64,000 nt of DNA, from assembly GCF_032341995.1 (NCBI RefSeq), contig NZ_CP135439.1:1-64000 (forward strand), in the 5' to 3' direction. A program made the translations under genes and the position numbers. The notes under the pieces are model-generated. The model saw only the letters and a program-made list of their open reading frames with translations, searched no databases and was not told the origin of the DNA. How positions within the stretch are numbered: the stretch's first letter is position 1; each line of letters begins with the position of its first letter. This stretch comes from Domibacillus sp. DTU_2020_1001157_1_SI_ALB_TIR_016. Lineage in GTDB: Bacteria; Bacillota; Bacilli; Bacillales; Domibacillaceae. Shown here piece by piece: positions 1 through 15,188 of the stretch.

Positions 1-24
1 TGATTTCTCAAGTTGTCTTAGCGT

Positions 25-140
<116 letters not shown>

Positions 141-234
141 CTATGAAGTTTGAAAGAAGTGTTCTTTCAAAACTGGATAGAAGCGTTATTGTATGGGCAA
201 AAACCTTTCGGTTACACGCCAAGTGTACATTGAT

Positions 235-3162
<2,928 letters not shown>

Positions 3163-3244
3163 TAAAATGGCGGTGTATCTTACTCGGTTTTTTGCTTTGG
3201 TCATACAATGTGTTGCTTCTATCCAGTTTTCAAAGAACATAATA

Positions 3245-3320
3245 TGGTGGAGCCTAGCGGGATCGAACCGCTGACCTCCTGCGTGCAAAGCAGGCGCTCT
3301 CCCAGCTGAGCTAAGGCCCC
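3245..3320 (-). tRNA. tRNA-Ala (TGC) in rRNA spacer
   Basis: 76-nt cloverleaf in the 16S-23S spacer of operon 1. The acceptor stem is GGGGCCT with AGGCTCC, the anticodon loop reads TTTGCAC (anticodon TGC), the T-loop is GTTCGAT, and the CCA end is encoded. It is co-transcribed with the rRNAs and absent from the spacer of operon 2. Confidence 0.96.
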
Positions 3321-3337
3321 GTATAAAGAAGTAAGAA

Positions 3338-3414
<77 letters not shown>

Positions 3415-3506
3415 CTACTTCCATTATGAAGTTTCAGATTGAACCTTCAAAACTGAACAAAATCAAACGTCAAACGTTTGCGAGAACCAAGTTCTCACTT
3501 CCGTAA

Positions 3507-5070
<1,564 letters not shown>

Positions 5071-5180
5071 GTTTGACTTGCTCATTTGTTTCCACTAAAA
5101 CACGGGGTGTTTTTAGTGGAAGATAAAAATTTAAAACGTTGACGTTTTTATTGATTTTGTTCAGTTTTCAATGTTCAATG
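5071..5180 (-). other. rRNA leader of operon 1 with processing stalk
   Basis: Transcribed leader upstream of 16S, identical to 57090-57199 in operon 2. It contains a hairpin at about 5091-5120 (CCACTAAAACAC pairing with GTGTTTTTAGTGG), the left half of the 16S processing stalk (5151-5168) and two copies of the 7-mer TTCAATG (5167-5180, plus-strand reading). Operon 2 has four and a half copies at the same place. Confidence 0.8.
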
Positions 5181-5199
5181 TGTCATTTGCGACTTTAAT

Positions 5200-5228
5200 A
5201 TCTTAACACTTCTCTCAAGTGATGTCAA
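5200..5228 (-). promoter_or_regulatory. rRNA operon 1 promoter P2 (sigmaA)
   Basis: On the minus strand: -35 TTGACA (5223-5228), 17 bp spacer, -10 TAAGAT (5200-5205), preceded by TG one base upstream (extended -10). It lies about 125 bp before 16S, as expected for a Bacillus rRNA P2 promoter. Confidence 0.85.
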
Positions 5229-5285
5229 TCACTTTTTTGAAGTATTTTTTAAGTTTGTTGTTCTATGTTGCTGACAACGAATATA

Positions 5286-5314
5286 AATATACCACCGTGA
5301 TTCATCCGACGCAA
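5286..5314 (-). promoter_or_regulatory. rRNA operon 1 promoter P1 (sigmaA, candidate)
   Basis: Candidate upstream promoter: -35 TTGCGT (5309-5314), 17 bp, -10 TATATT (5286-5291) with TGG just before it. An A-rich tract at 5315-5340 could act as an UP element. The same TGGTATATT block occurs at the same relative place in operon 2, where the -35 is better (TTGACG). The -35 here is weak, so the call is by analogy. Confidence 0.55.
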
Positions 5315-5343
5315 GCTTTTTTTAAAAGTTTTTTTCAAAATAA

Positions 5344-5370
5344 AATCTCCGGTGCTTTCACCGGAGATTT
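5344..5370 (-). terminator. Terminator after lysS
   Basis: Inverted repeat AAATCTCCGGTG/CACCGGAGATTT with a short loop, followed on the minus strand by a T-rich run. It begins 6 bp after the lysS stop codon and separates the folate-lysS operon from the rRNA promoters. Confidence 0.85.
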
Positions 5371-5375
5371 GTTTA

Positions 5376-6875
<1,500 letters not shown>

Positions 6876-7874
6876 TTAAACCGCCTGATTGGACGCTTCT
6901 TTTTCTTCTACTTCATTTACAAATGTGGTCAGCAGTGTTGCAAGCTGGTCACGTGTTTCACATTCATTAACTTCTTTACGCACTTTACCGTTTCCACGGA
7001 TTCCTTTTAAGTACCAAGCCGCATGCTTTCTCATTTCACGTACAGCTACGTTTTCATTTTTCAAGCCGATCAGGCGATCTAAATGAAGCAGGCATACGTC
7101 AATTTTTTCACGAGGTGTTGGTTCCCCAATTAGTTCACCTGTTTCAAGGTAATGAACTGTTTGATAAATCATCCACGGGTTTCCAAGCGCTGCCCGGCCG
7201 ATCATAACACCATCACAGCCTGTCTCCTCTAGCATACGTTTAGCATCCTGTGGCGTTTGAACATCACCATTTCCGATCAGCGGAATATTAATGGCCTGTT
7301 TTACTTCTTTAATAATATCCCAGTTCGCATGGCCTTCATACATTTGTACACGCGTACGTCCATGAAGCGCAATAGCCTGGCCGCCGGCACGCTCTACTGC
7401 ACGGGCATTTTCAACTGCATAAATATGATCTTCATCCCAGCCCATACGCATTTTTACCGTAACTGGCTTGTCTACCGCATCTACGACTGCAGAAACCATT
7501 TCGTAAATTTTATTTGGATCAAGCAGCCATTTAGCTCCAGCATCACATTTTGTGATTTTCGGAACCGGGCAGCCCATATTGATATCGATAATATCTGCGT
7601 TCGTATTTTTATCAACGAAGCTTGCCGCTTGAACGAGCGTTTCTTTTTCGCCGCCAAAAATCTGCAGGCTAAGCGGGTTTTCACGCTCATCGATATAAAG
7701 CATATTCATTGTTTTTGCATTTTGAAGAACAATCCCTTTATCACTAACCATTTCAGCGCACACCATGCCGGCGCCAAATTCCTTAACTGTAAGACGGAAA
7801 GCAGAGTTACATATGCCAGCCATCGGCGCAAGCACTACCCGGTTTTTGATTTCAACCGGTCCGATATTGAACAT
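6876..7874 (-). CDS. dusB: tRNA-dihydrouridine synthase DusB
   Basis: FMN-dependent reductase that makes dihydrouridine in tRNA. 332 residues, a TIM-barrel of the Dus family: APMAGICNSAFR at the N terminus for flavin binding, NMGCPVPKITKC with the catalytic cysteine near residue 100, and the FMN phosphate region IGNGDVQTPQDA...GCDGVMIGRAALGNPW. ATG at 7874 is preferred over TTG two codons upstream, since AAAGGTG is well placed only for the ATG. In Bacillus this gene (yacF) sits between folK and lysS, as here, and appears to be co-transcribed with them. Confidence 0.95.
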   Translation of the reverse strand: MFNIGPVEIKNRVVLAPMAGICNSAFRLTVKEFGAGMVCAEMVSDKGIVLQNAKTMNMLYIDERENPLSLQIFGGEKETLVQAASFVDKNTNADIIDINMGCPVPKITKCDAGAKWLLDPNKIYEMVSAVVDAVDKPVTVKMRMGWDEDHIYAVENARAVERAGGQAIALHGRTRVQMYEGHANWDIIKEVKQAINIPLIGNGDVQTPQDAKRMLEETGCDGVMIGRAALGNPWMIYQTVHYLETGELIGEPTPREKIDVCLLHLDRLIGLKNENVAVREMRKHAAWYLKGIRGNGKVRKEVNECETRDQLATLLTTFVNEVEEKEASNQAV

Positions 7875-7894
7875 GTACAATCACCTTTCTATTT

Positions 7895-8407
7895 TCACAA
7901 GCGGTAAAAGGCGTCTGCTGTTTTCCATAGCTTGACGCCTTCTTTCCCTTGCACGTTCTTTACGTATTGCTCCAGCGGCAAACTTGTACCAGGAAGCGTT
8001 ATTGCTGTATCTATTTCTGCCAGCGGAATGAGCACAAAAGCACGTTCTGTCATTCGCGGGTGAGGAATAATAAGACTATCTGATTTAATATTGTCGTGAT
8101 TATACAGTAAAATGTCAAGGTCTATTGTACGCGGACCCCATCGAACGATCCGCTCACGACCTAGTTTGTTTTCGATTTCCTGGCAGGCTGCAAGCAGTTC
8201 ATCCGGTGTCATGGATGTTTTTAGCTTAACTACGATATTAAAAAAAGACGGCTGGTCCGTGAAGCCGACAGGATCTGTTTCATAAATAGAAGAGACTGCC
8301 AGCAGCCGCAGGCTTTTTTGCTCCTCCAGCTGACGAACAGCTTCTTTCAACTGGTCTTCCCTGTTTCCCATATTAGTGCCGAGTGATAAATAGGCTTCGT
8401 GGATCAT
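7895..8407 (-). CDS. folK: 2-amino-4-hydroxy-6-hydroxymethyldihydropteridine pyrophosphokinase
   Basis: Transfers pyrophosphate from ATP to 6-hydroxymethyl-7,8-dihydropterin, the step before dihydropteroate synthase. 170 residues with the HPPK signature RWGPRTIDLDILLY (about residues 92-105), the N-terminal AYLSLGTNMGNRE and the IPHPRMTERAFVLIPL block. Its ATG overlaps the folB stop by 4 bp (ATGA), indicating coupled translation. A GGGGG lies 8 bases before the start. Confidence 0.96.
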   Translation of the reverse strand: MIHEAYLSLGTNMGNREDQLKEAVRQLEEQKSLRLLAVSSIYETDPVGFTDQPSFFNIVVKLKTSMTPDELLAACQEIENKLGRERIVRWGPRTIDLDILLYNHDNIKSDSLIIPHPRMTERAFVLIPLAEIDTAITLPGTSLPLEQYVKNVQGKEGVKLWKTADAFYRL

Positions 8408-8769
8408 TCTTCGCGCCCCCGTGTAATTTCAACAGCAACAAAGTCATAATGACCTGGAATAGGAGGATCCGGCTTTATAATTTTCACCGTGCAGGACTTC
8501 ACAGCTGAAAAATCTCCTAAAATGCTGGCAGCGATTCTCTCCGCTAATGTTTCAACAAGTTTGACCGGCTCGCCTTCAATGACTTTTTTGCATGCATGGT
8601 AGACGTCTGCATAATTAACGGAATACTCCAGGTTATCGGTTTGACCTGCTTTCTTTAAAGAAACGTGCAGGGTTACATCAGCCCTAAACCGCTGGCCAAG
8701 CTTGTTTTCTTCCGGGAATACACCGTGATAGCCCCAAAACTCCATTCCTGTAACGTATATCTTATCCAC
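8404..8769 (-). CDS. folB: Dihydroneopterin aldolase
   Basis: Cleaves 7,8-dihydroneopterin to 6-hydroxymethyl-dihydropterin and glycolaldehyde. 121 residues, the normal family length. Visible features are GMEFWGYHGVFPEENKLGQRF near the N terminus and the conserved LVETLAERIA and KIIKPDPPIPGHYDFVAVEI segments toward the C terminus. It overlaps folP by 8 bp and folK by 4 bp, so the three pterin genes form a tight translational unit. Confidence 0.95.
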   Translation of the reverse strand: MDKIYVTGMEFWGYHGVFPEENKLGQRFRADVTLHVSLKKAGQTDNLEYSVNYADVYHACKKVIEGEPVKLVETLAERIAASILGDFSAVKSCTVKIIKPDPPIPGHYDFVAVEITRGREE

Positions 8770-9583
8770 GATCCGGCTCCTTTCCGATTAAAGCATCCAT
8801 CATCTTCATCATTCTGGCAATTGGCTTAACGTCATGTACCCGCATAATGCGGCAGCCTTTTTGCGCTCCAAAGCAGCAGGTAGCGCCCGTTCCTTCCATC
8901 CGTTCTTCTACAGGCACATTTAAAACATAGTCGATTACCCGTTTGCGCGAGGTGCCGAGCAAAACAGGATAACCAAGAGCAGCAATCTGATCAAGGTTTT
9001 GCATCATTTCAATGTTTTGCTTCATTGTTTTGGCAAACCCGATGCCCGGATCGACGATAATTTGGTCATCGGCTACTCCGGCTTTTTTGGCAATTGTAAT
9101 ACTTTCATCCAAGTCGTTTAAGCAGTCCTTCATAAAGCTGGTGTAATTCTTTTCTTCACGATTGTGCATTAAAATAATCGGAACCTGCTTTTGGGCCGCC
9201 ACCGCGGCAATGTCTGGCTCCTTTTTCGCTCCCCAAATGTCATTAATAATGGACGCACCTGCTTCTACTGCTTTTTCGGCTGTACGCGCTTTAAATGTAT
9301 CTATAGAAATAGGGACGTCCACTTCCCGAGATACAGCTTCAATAACAGGGACCGTTCTGCTGATTTCTTCTTCAACAGAAACCGGTGTATAGCCCGGACG
9401 TGTGGATTCACCGCCGATATCGATGATGTGTGCACCGTCTGCAACCATTTGTACGGCACGGTGTACGGCAGCTTCCTTCTCGTTGTAGCGGCCGCCATCC
9501 GAAAACGAATCGGGTGTAATATTTAAAATCCCCATTACGTGAATCGCTTCTTCAAAATTAAGAATGAACTTTCCTGCTTTCAT
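8762..9583 (-). CDS. folP: Dihydropteroate synthase
   Basis: Joins p-aminobenzoate to the pterin pyrophosphate; the sulfonamide target. 273 residues with the loop-1 signature MGILNITPDSFSDGGRY, IDIGGESTRPG, DPGIGFAKT and the phosphate-binding LGTSRKR. It is the first gene of the operon here: the cysK terminator lies just upstream, so its promoter must fall within 9584-9630. A TGTTAAAAT extended -10-like string is there, but no clear -35. The pabB, pabA and pabC genes that normally precede it in B. subtilis are not in this window. Confidence 0.96.
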   Translation of the reverse strand: MKAGKFILNFEEAIHVMGILNITPDSFSDGGRYNEKEAAVHRAVQMVADGAHIIDIGGESTRPGYTPVSVEEEISRTVPVIEAVSREVDVPISIDTFKARTAEKAVEAGASIINDIWGAKKEPDIAAVAAQKQVPIILMHNREEKNYTSFMKDCLNDLDESITIAKKAGVADDQIIVDPGIGFAKTMKQNIEMMQNLDQIAALGYPVLLGTSRKRVIDYVLNVPVEERMEGTGATCCFGAQKGCRIMRVHDVKPIARMMKMMDALIGKEPDRG

Positions 9584-9621
9584 TTTCGCACCGCTCCTTT
9601 TCCATTTCTTATTTTAACACG

Positions 9622-9653
9622 AAAAAAAGCCAGACTGCGTTTAGCAGTCTGGC
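9622..9653 (-). terminator. Terminator after cysK
   Basis: Perfect 10-bp stem GCCAGACTGC/GCAGTCTGGC with loop TAAAC, then seven T on the minus strand. It ends the cysK transcript. Confidence 0.9.
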
Positions 9654-9663
9654 CGAAGCTCGA

Positions 9664-10584
9664 TTAATCGAATTGATAAAGCGGTGTGCTCAAGTAGCGC
9701 TCTCCGTTTGATGGAAGAATCGCCAATACTTTTTTGCCTTTACCAAGCTTTTCAGCGACTTGAATTGCAGCTGCAATAGCGGCACCGGATGAAATCCCGC
9801 CAAGAATTCCTTCTTCGCGCGCAACACGGCGTGCTGTTTCAAATGCTGTGTCGTTATCAATTTGAATGACTTCATCATAAATTTGTGTATCAAGGATTGC
9901 CGGTACAAAGCCTGCACCGATTCCTTGAATTTTATGCGGACCTGGTTTTCCACCTGAAAGAACCGGTGAGTCTTTTGGCTCTACTGCAAAAACCTTTGCA
10001 TTTTCCCATTTTTCTTTGATCACTTGGCCTGCTCCTGTAATAGTACCGCCTGTACCGATACCTGCTACAAACGCGTCAAGCTGATCAAATTGCTCTGTGA
10101 TTTCTTTTCCTGTTGTTAAGCGGTGAACCTCAGGATTTGCTTCGTTTTCAAATTGCTGAGGCAGGAAGTAGCCGTGCTCTTCTGCAAGCTCTTTTGCTTT
10201 ACGGATCGCACCGCCCATGCCTTCAGGACCTGGTGTAAGCACAAGCTCTGCACCGTAAGCGCGAAGAAGGTTGCGGCGCTCCATGCTCATTGTTTCAGGC
10301 ATAACTAAAATCGCTTTATAGCCTTTTGCAGCTGCGATCATCGCAAGACCGATTCCTGTGTTTCCGCTTGTCGGTTCAATAAGTGTACCGCCTGGCTGCA
10401 GGCTGCCTTTTTTCTCAGCTGATTCGATCATCGCAAGCGCAATACGATCTTTTACACTGCTGCCCGGGTTCATATATTCAAGTTTTACGTAAACATCTGC
10501 ACTGTTTTCGCCCACCACATTGTTTAGTTTTACAACAGGTGTTTGACCAACTAAATCTGCTACTGAATTCGCCACACGTACCAT
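9664..10584 (-). CDS. cysK: Cysteine synthase (O-acetylserine sulfhydrylase)
   Basis: PLP enzyme making L-cysteine from O-acetyl-L-serine and sulfide. 306 residues. The PLP lysine is K45 in [10 protein letters not shown], the substrate loop is [11 protein letters not shown], and the phosphate-binding loop is [12 protein letters not shown]. The C-terminal half has [17 protein letters not shown] stands 10 bases before the ATG. It is monocistronic, with its own promoter (10634-10662) and terminator. In B. subtilis this gene is controlled by CymR with CysK itself as partner; I could not identify a CymR site with confidence. Confidence 0.96.
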   Translation of the reverse strand: MVRVANSVADLVGQTPVVKLNNVVGENSADVYVKLEYMNPGSSVKDRIALAMIESAEKKGSLQPGGTLIEPTSGNTGIGLAMIAAAKGYKAILVMPETMSMERRNLLRAYGAELVLTPGPEGMGGAIRKAKELAEEHGYFLPQQFENEANPEVHRLTTGKEITEQFDQLDAFVAGIGTGGTITGAGQVIKEKWENAKVFAVEPKDSPVLSGGKPGPHKIQGIGAGFVPAILDTQIYDEVIQIDNDTAFETARRVAREEGILGGISSGAAIAAAIQVAEKLGKGKKVLAILPSNGERYLSTPLYQFD

Positions 10585-10633
10585 GAATTTGTTACCTCCA
10601 GTTAAATGCCGAGTATTTTTATTGGTTATATAG

Positions 10634-10662
10634 AATTTACCAGCTTTTTAGTGAAAAGTCAA
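10634..10662 (-). promoter_or_regulatory. cysK promoter (sigmaA)
   Basis: Minus strand: -35 TTGACT (10657-10662), 17 bp spacer, -10 TAAATT (10634-10639) with TGG directly before it. It lies between the hslO terminator and cysK. Confidence 0.75.
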
Positions 10663-10691
10663 TTACTTTAATTTAACTTCGGGGCAGCTAT

Positions 10692-10723
10692 AAAAAAACC
10701 TGCCTTTGCAGGCAGGTTTTTTT
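10692..10723 (-). terminator. Terminator after hslO
   Basis: Stem ACCTGCC/GGCAGGT extended by A/T pairs (AAAAAAACCTGCC...GGCAGGTTTTTTT), loop of about six bases, starting a few bases after the hslO stop. It is T-rich on both strands. Confidence 0.9.
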
Positions 10724-10727
10724 ACTT

Positions 10728-11603
10728 TTACACTTCTTGCTTTAATTGCTCCAGCTCTTCTTCAGAGAATTGGTATTTCTCATTACAGAAATGGCATTGC
10801 GCTTCTGCTCCATGGTCTTCATTGATCATTTCCTGGATTTCCTCGCGTCCCAGGCTGATGATGGCGTTTCCGAAGCGTTCTTTCGAACACTTACAGTTAA
10901 ACTGGACGGGCATCGTTTCTAAAAACTTAACGTTTTCTTCACCAAGGATATAAATCAAAATCTGCTCGGGCGTTAATCCGCGTTCGATCAGTTTTGAGAT
11001 CGGCTCCATCGTTGTGATGCGCTCCTCTAAAATCGTAACTGTTGCATCATCGGTATTCGGCAGCAGCTGCACGATAAATCCTCCGGCAGCTAAAATTGTG
11101 TTATCTGGATTCACAAGCACGCCTACCCCCACAGAGGAAGGAACCTGTTCAGAAACAGCGAAATAGTACGTAAAGTCTTCGCCCAATTCTCCAGAGACGA
11201 TTGGCGTCTGGCCGCTGAAATTTTCACGCAGGCCCAAGTCTTTCACGACAGTCAGCATCCCTTCTGTTCCGACCGCCCGGCGCACATCCAGCTTCCCTTG
11301 TTCATTTAAATCAAAATGCGTTTGCGGGCGCGTAATATAGCCGCGCACATTGCCTTTCGCATCGCTGTCTACAAGAATGGGGCCAGCTTCACCATTGCCT
11401 TCAACTTTTAAGGTGATTTTCTCTTCACCCTTCATCATAGCACCCATCATGACGCCTGCTGTCATTGTACGACCAAGTGCTGCAGAAGCAGTCGGCCATG
11501 AACCATGTCTTCTTTGCGCTTCCCCGACCGCTTTCGTTGTATTCACTGCATACGCACGAACCTGTCCATTAAAAGCTAATGCTTTTACTAAATAATCGCT
11601 CAC
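10728..11603 (-). CDS. hslO: Redox-regulated chaperone Hsp33
   Basis: Holdase chaperone activated by oxidation. 291 residues. The C-terminal zinc switch has CKC followed about 30 residues later by CHFC ([10 protein letters not shown] ... [10 protein letters not shown]), matching the CXC-X27-32-CXXC motif of the family. The N-terminal part has the conserved [17 protein letters not shown] and GNVRGYI. It lies 15 bp after coaX, so the pair is probably one transcript, as in B. subtilis. The peptidyl-prolyl isomerase gene yacD found between hslO and cysK in B. subtilis is missing here. Confidence 0.95.
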   Translation of the reverse strand: MSDYLVKALAFNGQVRAYAVNTTKAVGEAQRRHGSWPTASAALGRTMTAGVMMGAMMKGEEKITLKVEGNGEAGPILVDSDAKGNVRGYITRPQTHFDLNEQGKLDVRRAVGTEGMLTVVKDLGLRENFSGQTPIVSGELGEDFTYYFAVSEQVPSSVGVGVLVNPDNTILAAGGFIVQLLPNTDDATVTILEERITTMEPISKLIERGLTPEQILIYILGEENVKFLETMPVQFNCKCSKERFGNAIISLGREEIQEMINEDHGAEAQCHFCNEKYQFSEEELEQLKQEV

Positions 11604-11618
11604 AGTCCTCTTCCTCTC

Positions 11619-12386
11619 TTATTGGGTATTTCGCTTATAAATCAATCGAAGGCCCTTTAACGTTAAATCAGGATCCACTACATCAATCATGCTGCATTCC
11701 TTTGCAATCAGCCCAGCAAGACCGCCTGTGGCAATAACAGTAGGGTCCGCGTTATATTCCTTTTTAATTCGGCTGACAATTCCTTCAACCTGGCCTACAT
11801 ATCCGTATAAAATGCCGGCCTGCATAGCCGAAACCGTATTTTTCCCGACTACGGTTTCCGGTCGGGTAATTTCAATACGCGGCAGCTTAGAAGCTCTTGT
11901 ATAAAGGGCTTCTGTAGAAATGCCAATGCCCGGTGCAATCAAACCGCCCATATAATGGCTGCTTTCGTCGATATAACAATAGGTCGTCGCTGTTCCAAAA
12001 TCAACAATAATGATCGGCGTGCCATATTCATGGATGCCGGCCACTGCGTTTACAATCCGGTCGGCTCCAACTTCACGTGGATTTTCATATTTAATATTCA
12101 AACCAGTCTTCACACCTGGTCCGACGACAAGCGGCTTTGTGTGGAAATACTTTTCACACATGCGCTCGAGTGCTGCCATAATTGGCGGAACAACAGAAGA
12201 AATAATCACGCCCTCAATTTGTTCAAACTGCAGGCCATCATGCTGAAACAGGCTTTTAATCATCATGCCATATTCATCTTCGGTTTTATTCCGGTTCGTT
12301 TCAATGCGCCAGTGATGTTTTAACGTTTCCCCTTTGTATACACCGAGCACAGTATTGGTATTCCCTACATCCAGTACAAAAATCAC
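11619..12386 (-). CDS. coaX: Type III pantothenate kinase
   Basis: First step of coenzyme A synthesis. About 255 residues of the ASKHA fold: N-terminal nucleotide-binding [15 protein letters not shown], then [29 protein letters not shown] and a late [10 protein letters not shown] loop. I prefer GTG at 12386, where AGGTG is 8 bases upstream and the protein aligns with the family N terminus. Two in-frame GTG codons further upstream (12395, 12392) overlap that site. It follows the ftsH terminator and precedes hslO. Confidence 0.93.
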   Translation of the reverse strand: MIFVLDVGNTNTVLGVYKGETLKHHWRIETNRNKTEDEYGMMIKSLFQHDGLQFEQIEGVIISSVVPPIMAALERMCEKYFHTKPLVVGPGVKTGLNIKYENPREVGADRIVNAVAGIHEYGTPIIIVDFGTATTYCYIDESSHYMGGLIAPGIGISTEALYTRASKLPRIEITRPETVVGKNTVSAMQAGILYGYVGQVEGIVSRIKKEYNADPTVIATGGLAGLIAKECSMIDVVDPDLTLKGLRLIYKRNTQ

Positions 12387-12421
12387 CTTCACCACACCTG
12401 TCCGTCTAATTTTCGTGTTTT

Positions 12422-12430
12422 ATCATAACA
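12422..12430 (-). promoter_or_regulatory. Candidate coaX promoter (extended -10)
   Basis: TGT followed by TATGAT on the minus strand, 36 bp before the chosen coaX start and just after the ftsH terminator. No good -35 is visible at 16-18 bp, so this is a weak call. Confidence 0.4.
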
Positions 12431-12452
12431 TACACTTCCCGAAAAGAAGAGA

Positions 12453-12488
12453 AAAGACGCCTGAAAGAAATGCTTTTCAGGCGTCTTT
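12453..12488 (-). terminator. Terminator after ftsH
   Basis: Long stem AAAGACGCCTGAAA/TTTCAGGCGTCTTT with a short loop, followed by TTTTCTCTTCTTTTC on the minus strand. It starts 4 bp after the ftsH stop. Confidence 0.88.
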
Positions 12489-12492
12489 GTGA

Positions 12493-14502
12493 TTATGCTT
12501 TCGGTCCACCATTGTTCGGTGGATTTTGAAGATCGTCGCGCACTTCTGGTTGATCAGCTGGCTCAGCCGGCAGATTGGTTGTTTCAGTTGCCGGTGTTTG
12601 CGCTGTTTGCGCTGTTTCACCCGCTTGACCTGCATTGTCTTTCACGGTTTTGCTTTGGTTGTCGCTGTAATTGCGATCCGGCAGCGTTCCGTGATCTGAT
12701 AAATGCTTAATTTGTGCTGCATCAAGCGTTTCAACTTCTAAAAGTGTATTTGCAATAAGTTCGAGCTTATCACGGTTCTCTGTTAGAATTTGTTTCGCTC
12801 TCTCATAACACTCTTTAATGATCGTCTGGATTTCCGTATCAATCTCATAGGCAATCCGATCAGAATAGTTTTGCTCACTGTTAAAGTCACGGCCAAGGAA
12901 CACCTGTCCCTGTGACTGTCCGAACTGAAGCGGTCCAAGCTTGTCACTCATACCAAATTCCGTCACCATACGGCGGGCAATGCCTGTCGCACGCTGGAAG
13001 TCGTTATGAGCTCCTGTTGACACTTCACCGAAAATAATATCTTCGGCTACACGGCCGCCAAGAAGGCCCGTGATTTTATCCAAAAGTTCCGGCTTTGTCA
13101 TAAAGTAGCGGTCTTCTCTTGGAAGCATTACGGCATAGCCGCCTGCCTGGCCACGAGGGACAATGGTTACTTTATGCACGATATCGGCATCATCAAGAAC
13201 AAGGCCGATTACAGTATGACCAGCTTCGTGGAATGCCACGATTTTTCGTTCTTTCTTGGAAATCACACGACTCTTTTTCGCTGGACCGGCAATTACACGA
13301 TCCGTCGCTTCATCCACATCACTCATGTCAATTTTCTTTTTATCGGCACGGGCAGCCACAAGCGCCGCTTCGTTCAATAAGTTTTCAAGGTCCGCACCGG
13401 AGAATCCAGGCGTTCGCTGAGCAATCGCTTTTAAATCTACTGATTCGTGAAGCGGTTTGTTACGCGCATGTACACGCAGAACTGCTTCACGGCCGTTTAC
13501 GTCTGGACGGTCAACCGTAATTTGACGGTCGAAACGGCCTGGACGAAGAAGGGCTGGATCCAAAATGTCTGCGCGGTTTGTTGCGGCAATCATAATGATT
13601 CCTTCGTTGGCACTGAAGCCATCCATTTCTACAAGCAACTGGTTCAGCGTTTGTTCGCGCTCATCGTGACCGCCGCCAAGACCAGCACCACGCTGACGTC
13701 CCACCGCATCAATCTCATCGATAAAGATGATACAAGGGGAATTCTTTTTCGCGTTTTCAAACAAATCACGAACACGGGAAGCCCCGACACCGACAAACAT
13801 TTCAACGAAGTCGGAACCACTGATGGAGAAGAATGGTACGCCTGCTTCTCCGGCTACCGCTTTGGCAAGCAAAGTTTTACCGGTACCTGGAGGTCCAACT
13901 AATAAAACCCCTTTTGGAATACGGGCGCCAAGCTCAGAAAACTTACGCGGGTCTTTTAAAAATTCTACAACCTCGACAAGCTCCTGCTTTTCTTCATCTG
14001 CGCCGGCTACATCGTTAAACCGGACTTTTTTCTTTTCATCGTTGTAAAGACGAGCTTTACTTTTACCGAAGTTCATCACACGGCCGCCACCGCCGCCCTG
14101 CGCTTGGTTCAGTAAGAAGAAAAAGAAAATAAAAATGATAAGGAATGGGATGATGGTTGTGAAGAACTGCACCCATCCGCTTGTTTCTTTCGCTGGAAGA
14201 ACTTCTGCCTGTGTGTTTTGAGACGCTTCATTAATGCGGTTTAAAGTAGAGTCATTGCCTGTTGCATACGCAACAAACATTTCATTGTCCTCTGCCCCTT
14301 TTAATTGGCCGCGTATTTCATAAACACCGCGCTCAGGCTGAATGGTAAATTTCTCAACGTCATCCTGCTCAAGATATGTCAGGAATTCATTGTATGTGAC
14401 ATTGTTTGTTGGCGCGTTGTTGTTATTGAAATAACTCACAACGCCGATAATAACAAGAAAAACCAATAGGTAAAATATGGTGTAGCGAAAAATTCTGTTC
14501 AT
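12493..14502 (-). CDS. ftsH: ATP-dependent membrane zinc protease FtsH
   Basis: Membrane-anchored AAA protease that degrades regulators and misassembled membrane proteins. 669 residues. There are two N-terminal membrane segments (about 5-24 and 112-133) with an extracytoplasmic domain between them. Next come Walker A GPPGTGKT (near 205), Walker [12 protein letters not shown], the second region of homology with [19 protein letters not shown], and the zinc site HEAGH (near 427). The C-terminal tail of about 55 residues is low-complexity and rich in Gln, Thr, Ala and Pro, so likely disordered. Ribosome site GGAGGAGG is 6 bases before the ATG. It follows hprT by 104 bp, with a TATGAT-like -10 in that gap. 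Confidence 0.97.
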   Translation of the reverse strand: MNRIFRYTIFYLLVFLVIIGVVSYFNNNNAPTNNVTYNEFLTYLEQDDVEKFTIQPERGVYEIRGQLKGAEDNEMFVAYATGNDSTLNRINEASQNTQAEVLPAKETSGWVQFFTTIIPFLIIFIFFFFLLNQAQGGGGGRVMNFGKSKARLYNDEKKKVRFNDVAGADEEKQELVEVVEFLKDPRKFSELGARIPKGVLLVGPPGTGKTLLAKAVAGEAGVPFFSISGSDFVEMFVGVGASRVRDLFENAKKNSPCIIFIDEIDAVGRQRGAGLGGGHDEREQTLNQLLVEMDGFSANEGIIMIAATNRADILDPALLRPGRFDRQITVDRPDVNGREAVLRVHARNKPLHESVDLKAIAQRTPGFSGADLENLLNEAALVAARADKKKIDMSDVDEATDRVIAGPAKKSRVISKKERKIVAFHEAGHTVIGLVLDDADIVHKVTIVPRGQAGGYAVMLPREDRYFMTKPELLDKITGLLGGRVAEDIIFGEVSTGAHNDFQRATGIARRMVTEFGMSDKLGPLQFGQSQGQVFLGRDFNSEQNYSDRIAYEIDTEIQTIIKECYERAKQILTENRDKLELIANTLLEVETLDAAQIKHLSDHGTLPDRNYSDNQSKTVKDNAGQAGETAQTAQTPATETTNLPAEPADQPEVRDDLQNPPNNGGPKA

Positions 14503-14606
14503 CCCTTACCTCCTCCCGAGAAAAACTGACTATATGCAATGTTATCATACAAAAAGTTGGCCTTACAACTATTTGAACCTTCTTTTAGCCTATTCATCCG
14601 GCTCCC

Positions 14607-15188
14607 TTATTCCTCTTCGGCTGCCGTGTAAACAGATGGCTTTAAAACACCGATATACGGCAGGTTCCGGTAGCGTTCAGCGTAATCAAGACCGTAGCCG
14701 ACAACGAATGCATCCGGCACCGTAAAGCCGATCATATCTGCTTTAATTTTCGCTTTTCGGCCGGTTGGTTTATCCAGAAGCGTGACAATCTTCACAGATT
14801 TTGCTTTCCGGTAATGAAACAGCTCCGCCAGATAGCTTAATGTTAATCCGCTGTCGATAATGTCTTCAATAATTAAGACATCACGGCCTTCTACGGAAGT
14901 GTTTAAATCTTTGACGATTTTTACTTCCCCAGACGATACGGTTGAAGCTCCGTAGCTTGAAACGTCCATAAAATCCATTTCAAGATGTGTATCCACCCGC
15001 TTAACCAAATCAGACATAAACGGCATAGCACCTTTTAACACACAAACGAAAAGTGGAAAGCGGTCATTATACTCTTCAGTGAGCTGCGCTCCGAGCTCTT
15101 TCACTTTTTCTTGTATTTCTTCTTCCGAAATTAATATTTCTTCAATATCGTTACGTAGCAATAGATTTTCCTCCCAAAGTTGGTTCAT
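14607..15188 (-). CDS. hprT: Hypoxanthine-guanine phosphoribosyltransferase
   Basis: Purine salvage enzyme forming IMP or GMP from PRPP. 193 residues. The PRPP-binding signature [18 protein letters not shown] and the [31 protein letters not shown] base-binding region are clear. It overlaps the end of tilS by 4 bp, the same coupling as in B. subtilis, where HprT and TilS are reported to interact and to help regulate ftsH. Confidence 0.96.
   Translation of the reverse strand: MNQLWEENLLLRNDIEEILISEEEIQEKVKELGAQLTEEYNDRFPLFVCVLKGAMPFMSDLVKRVDTHLEMDFMDVSSYGASTVSSGEVKIVKDLNTSVEGRDVLIIEDIIDSGLTLSYLAELFHYRKAKSVKIVTLLDKPTGRKAKIKADMIGFTVPDAFVVGYGLDYAERYRNLPYIGVLKPSVYTAAEEE

Noticed and set aside
7257..7907. 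216-codon plus-strand frame
   Set aside because: It is antisense to dusB, has no plausible protein features and no promoter; a shadow of a real gene.
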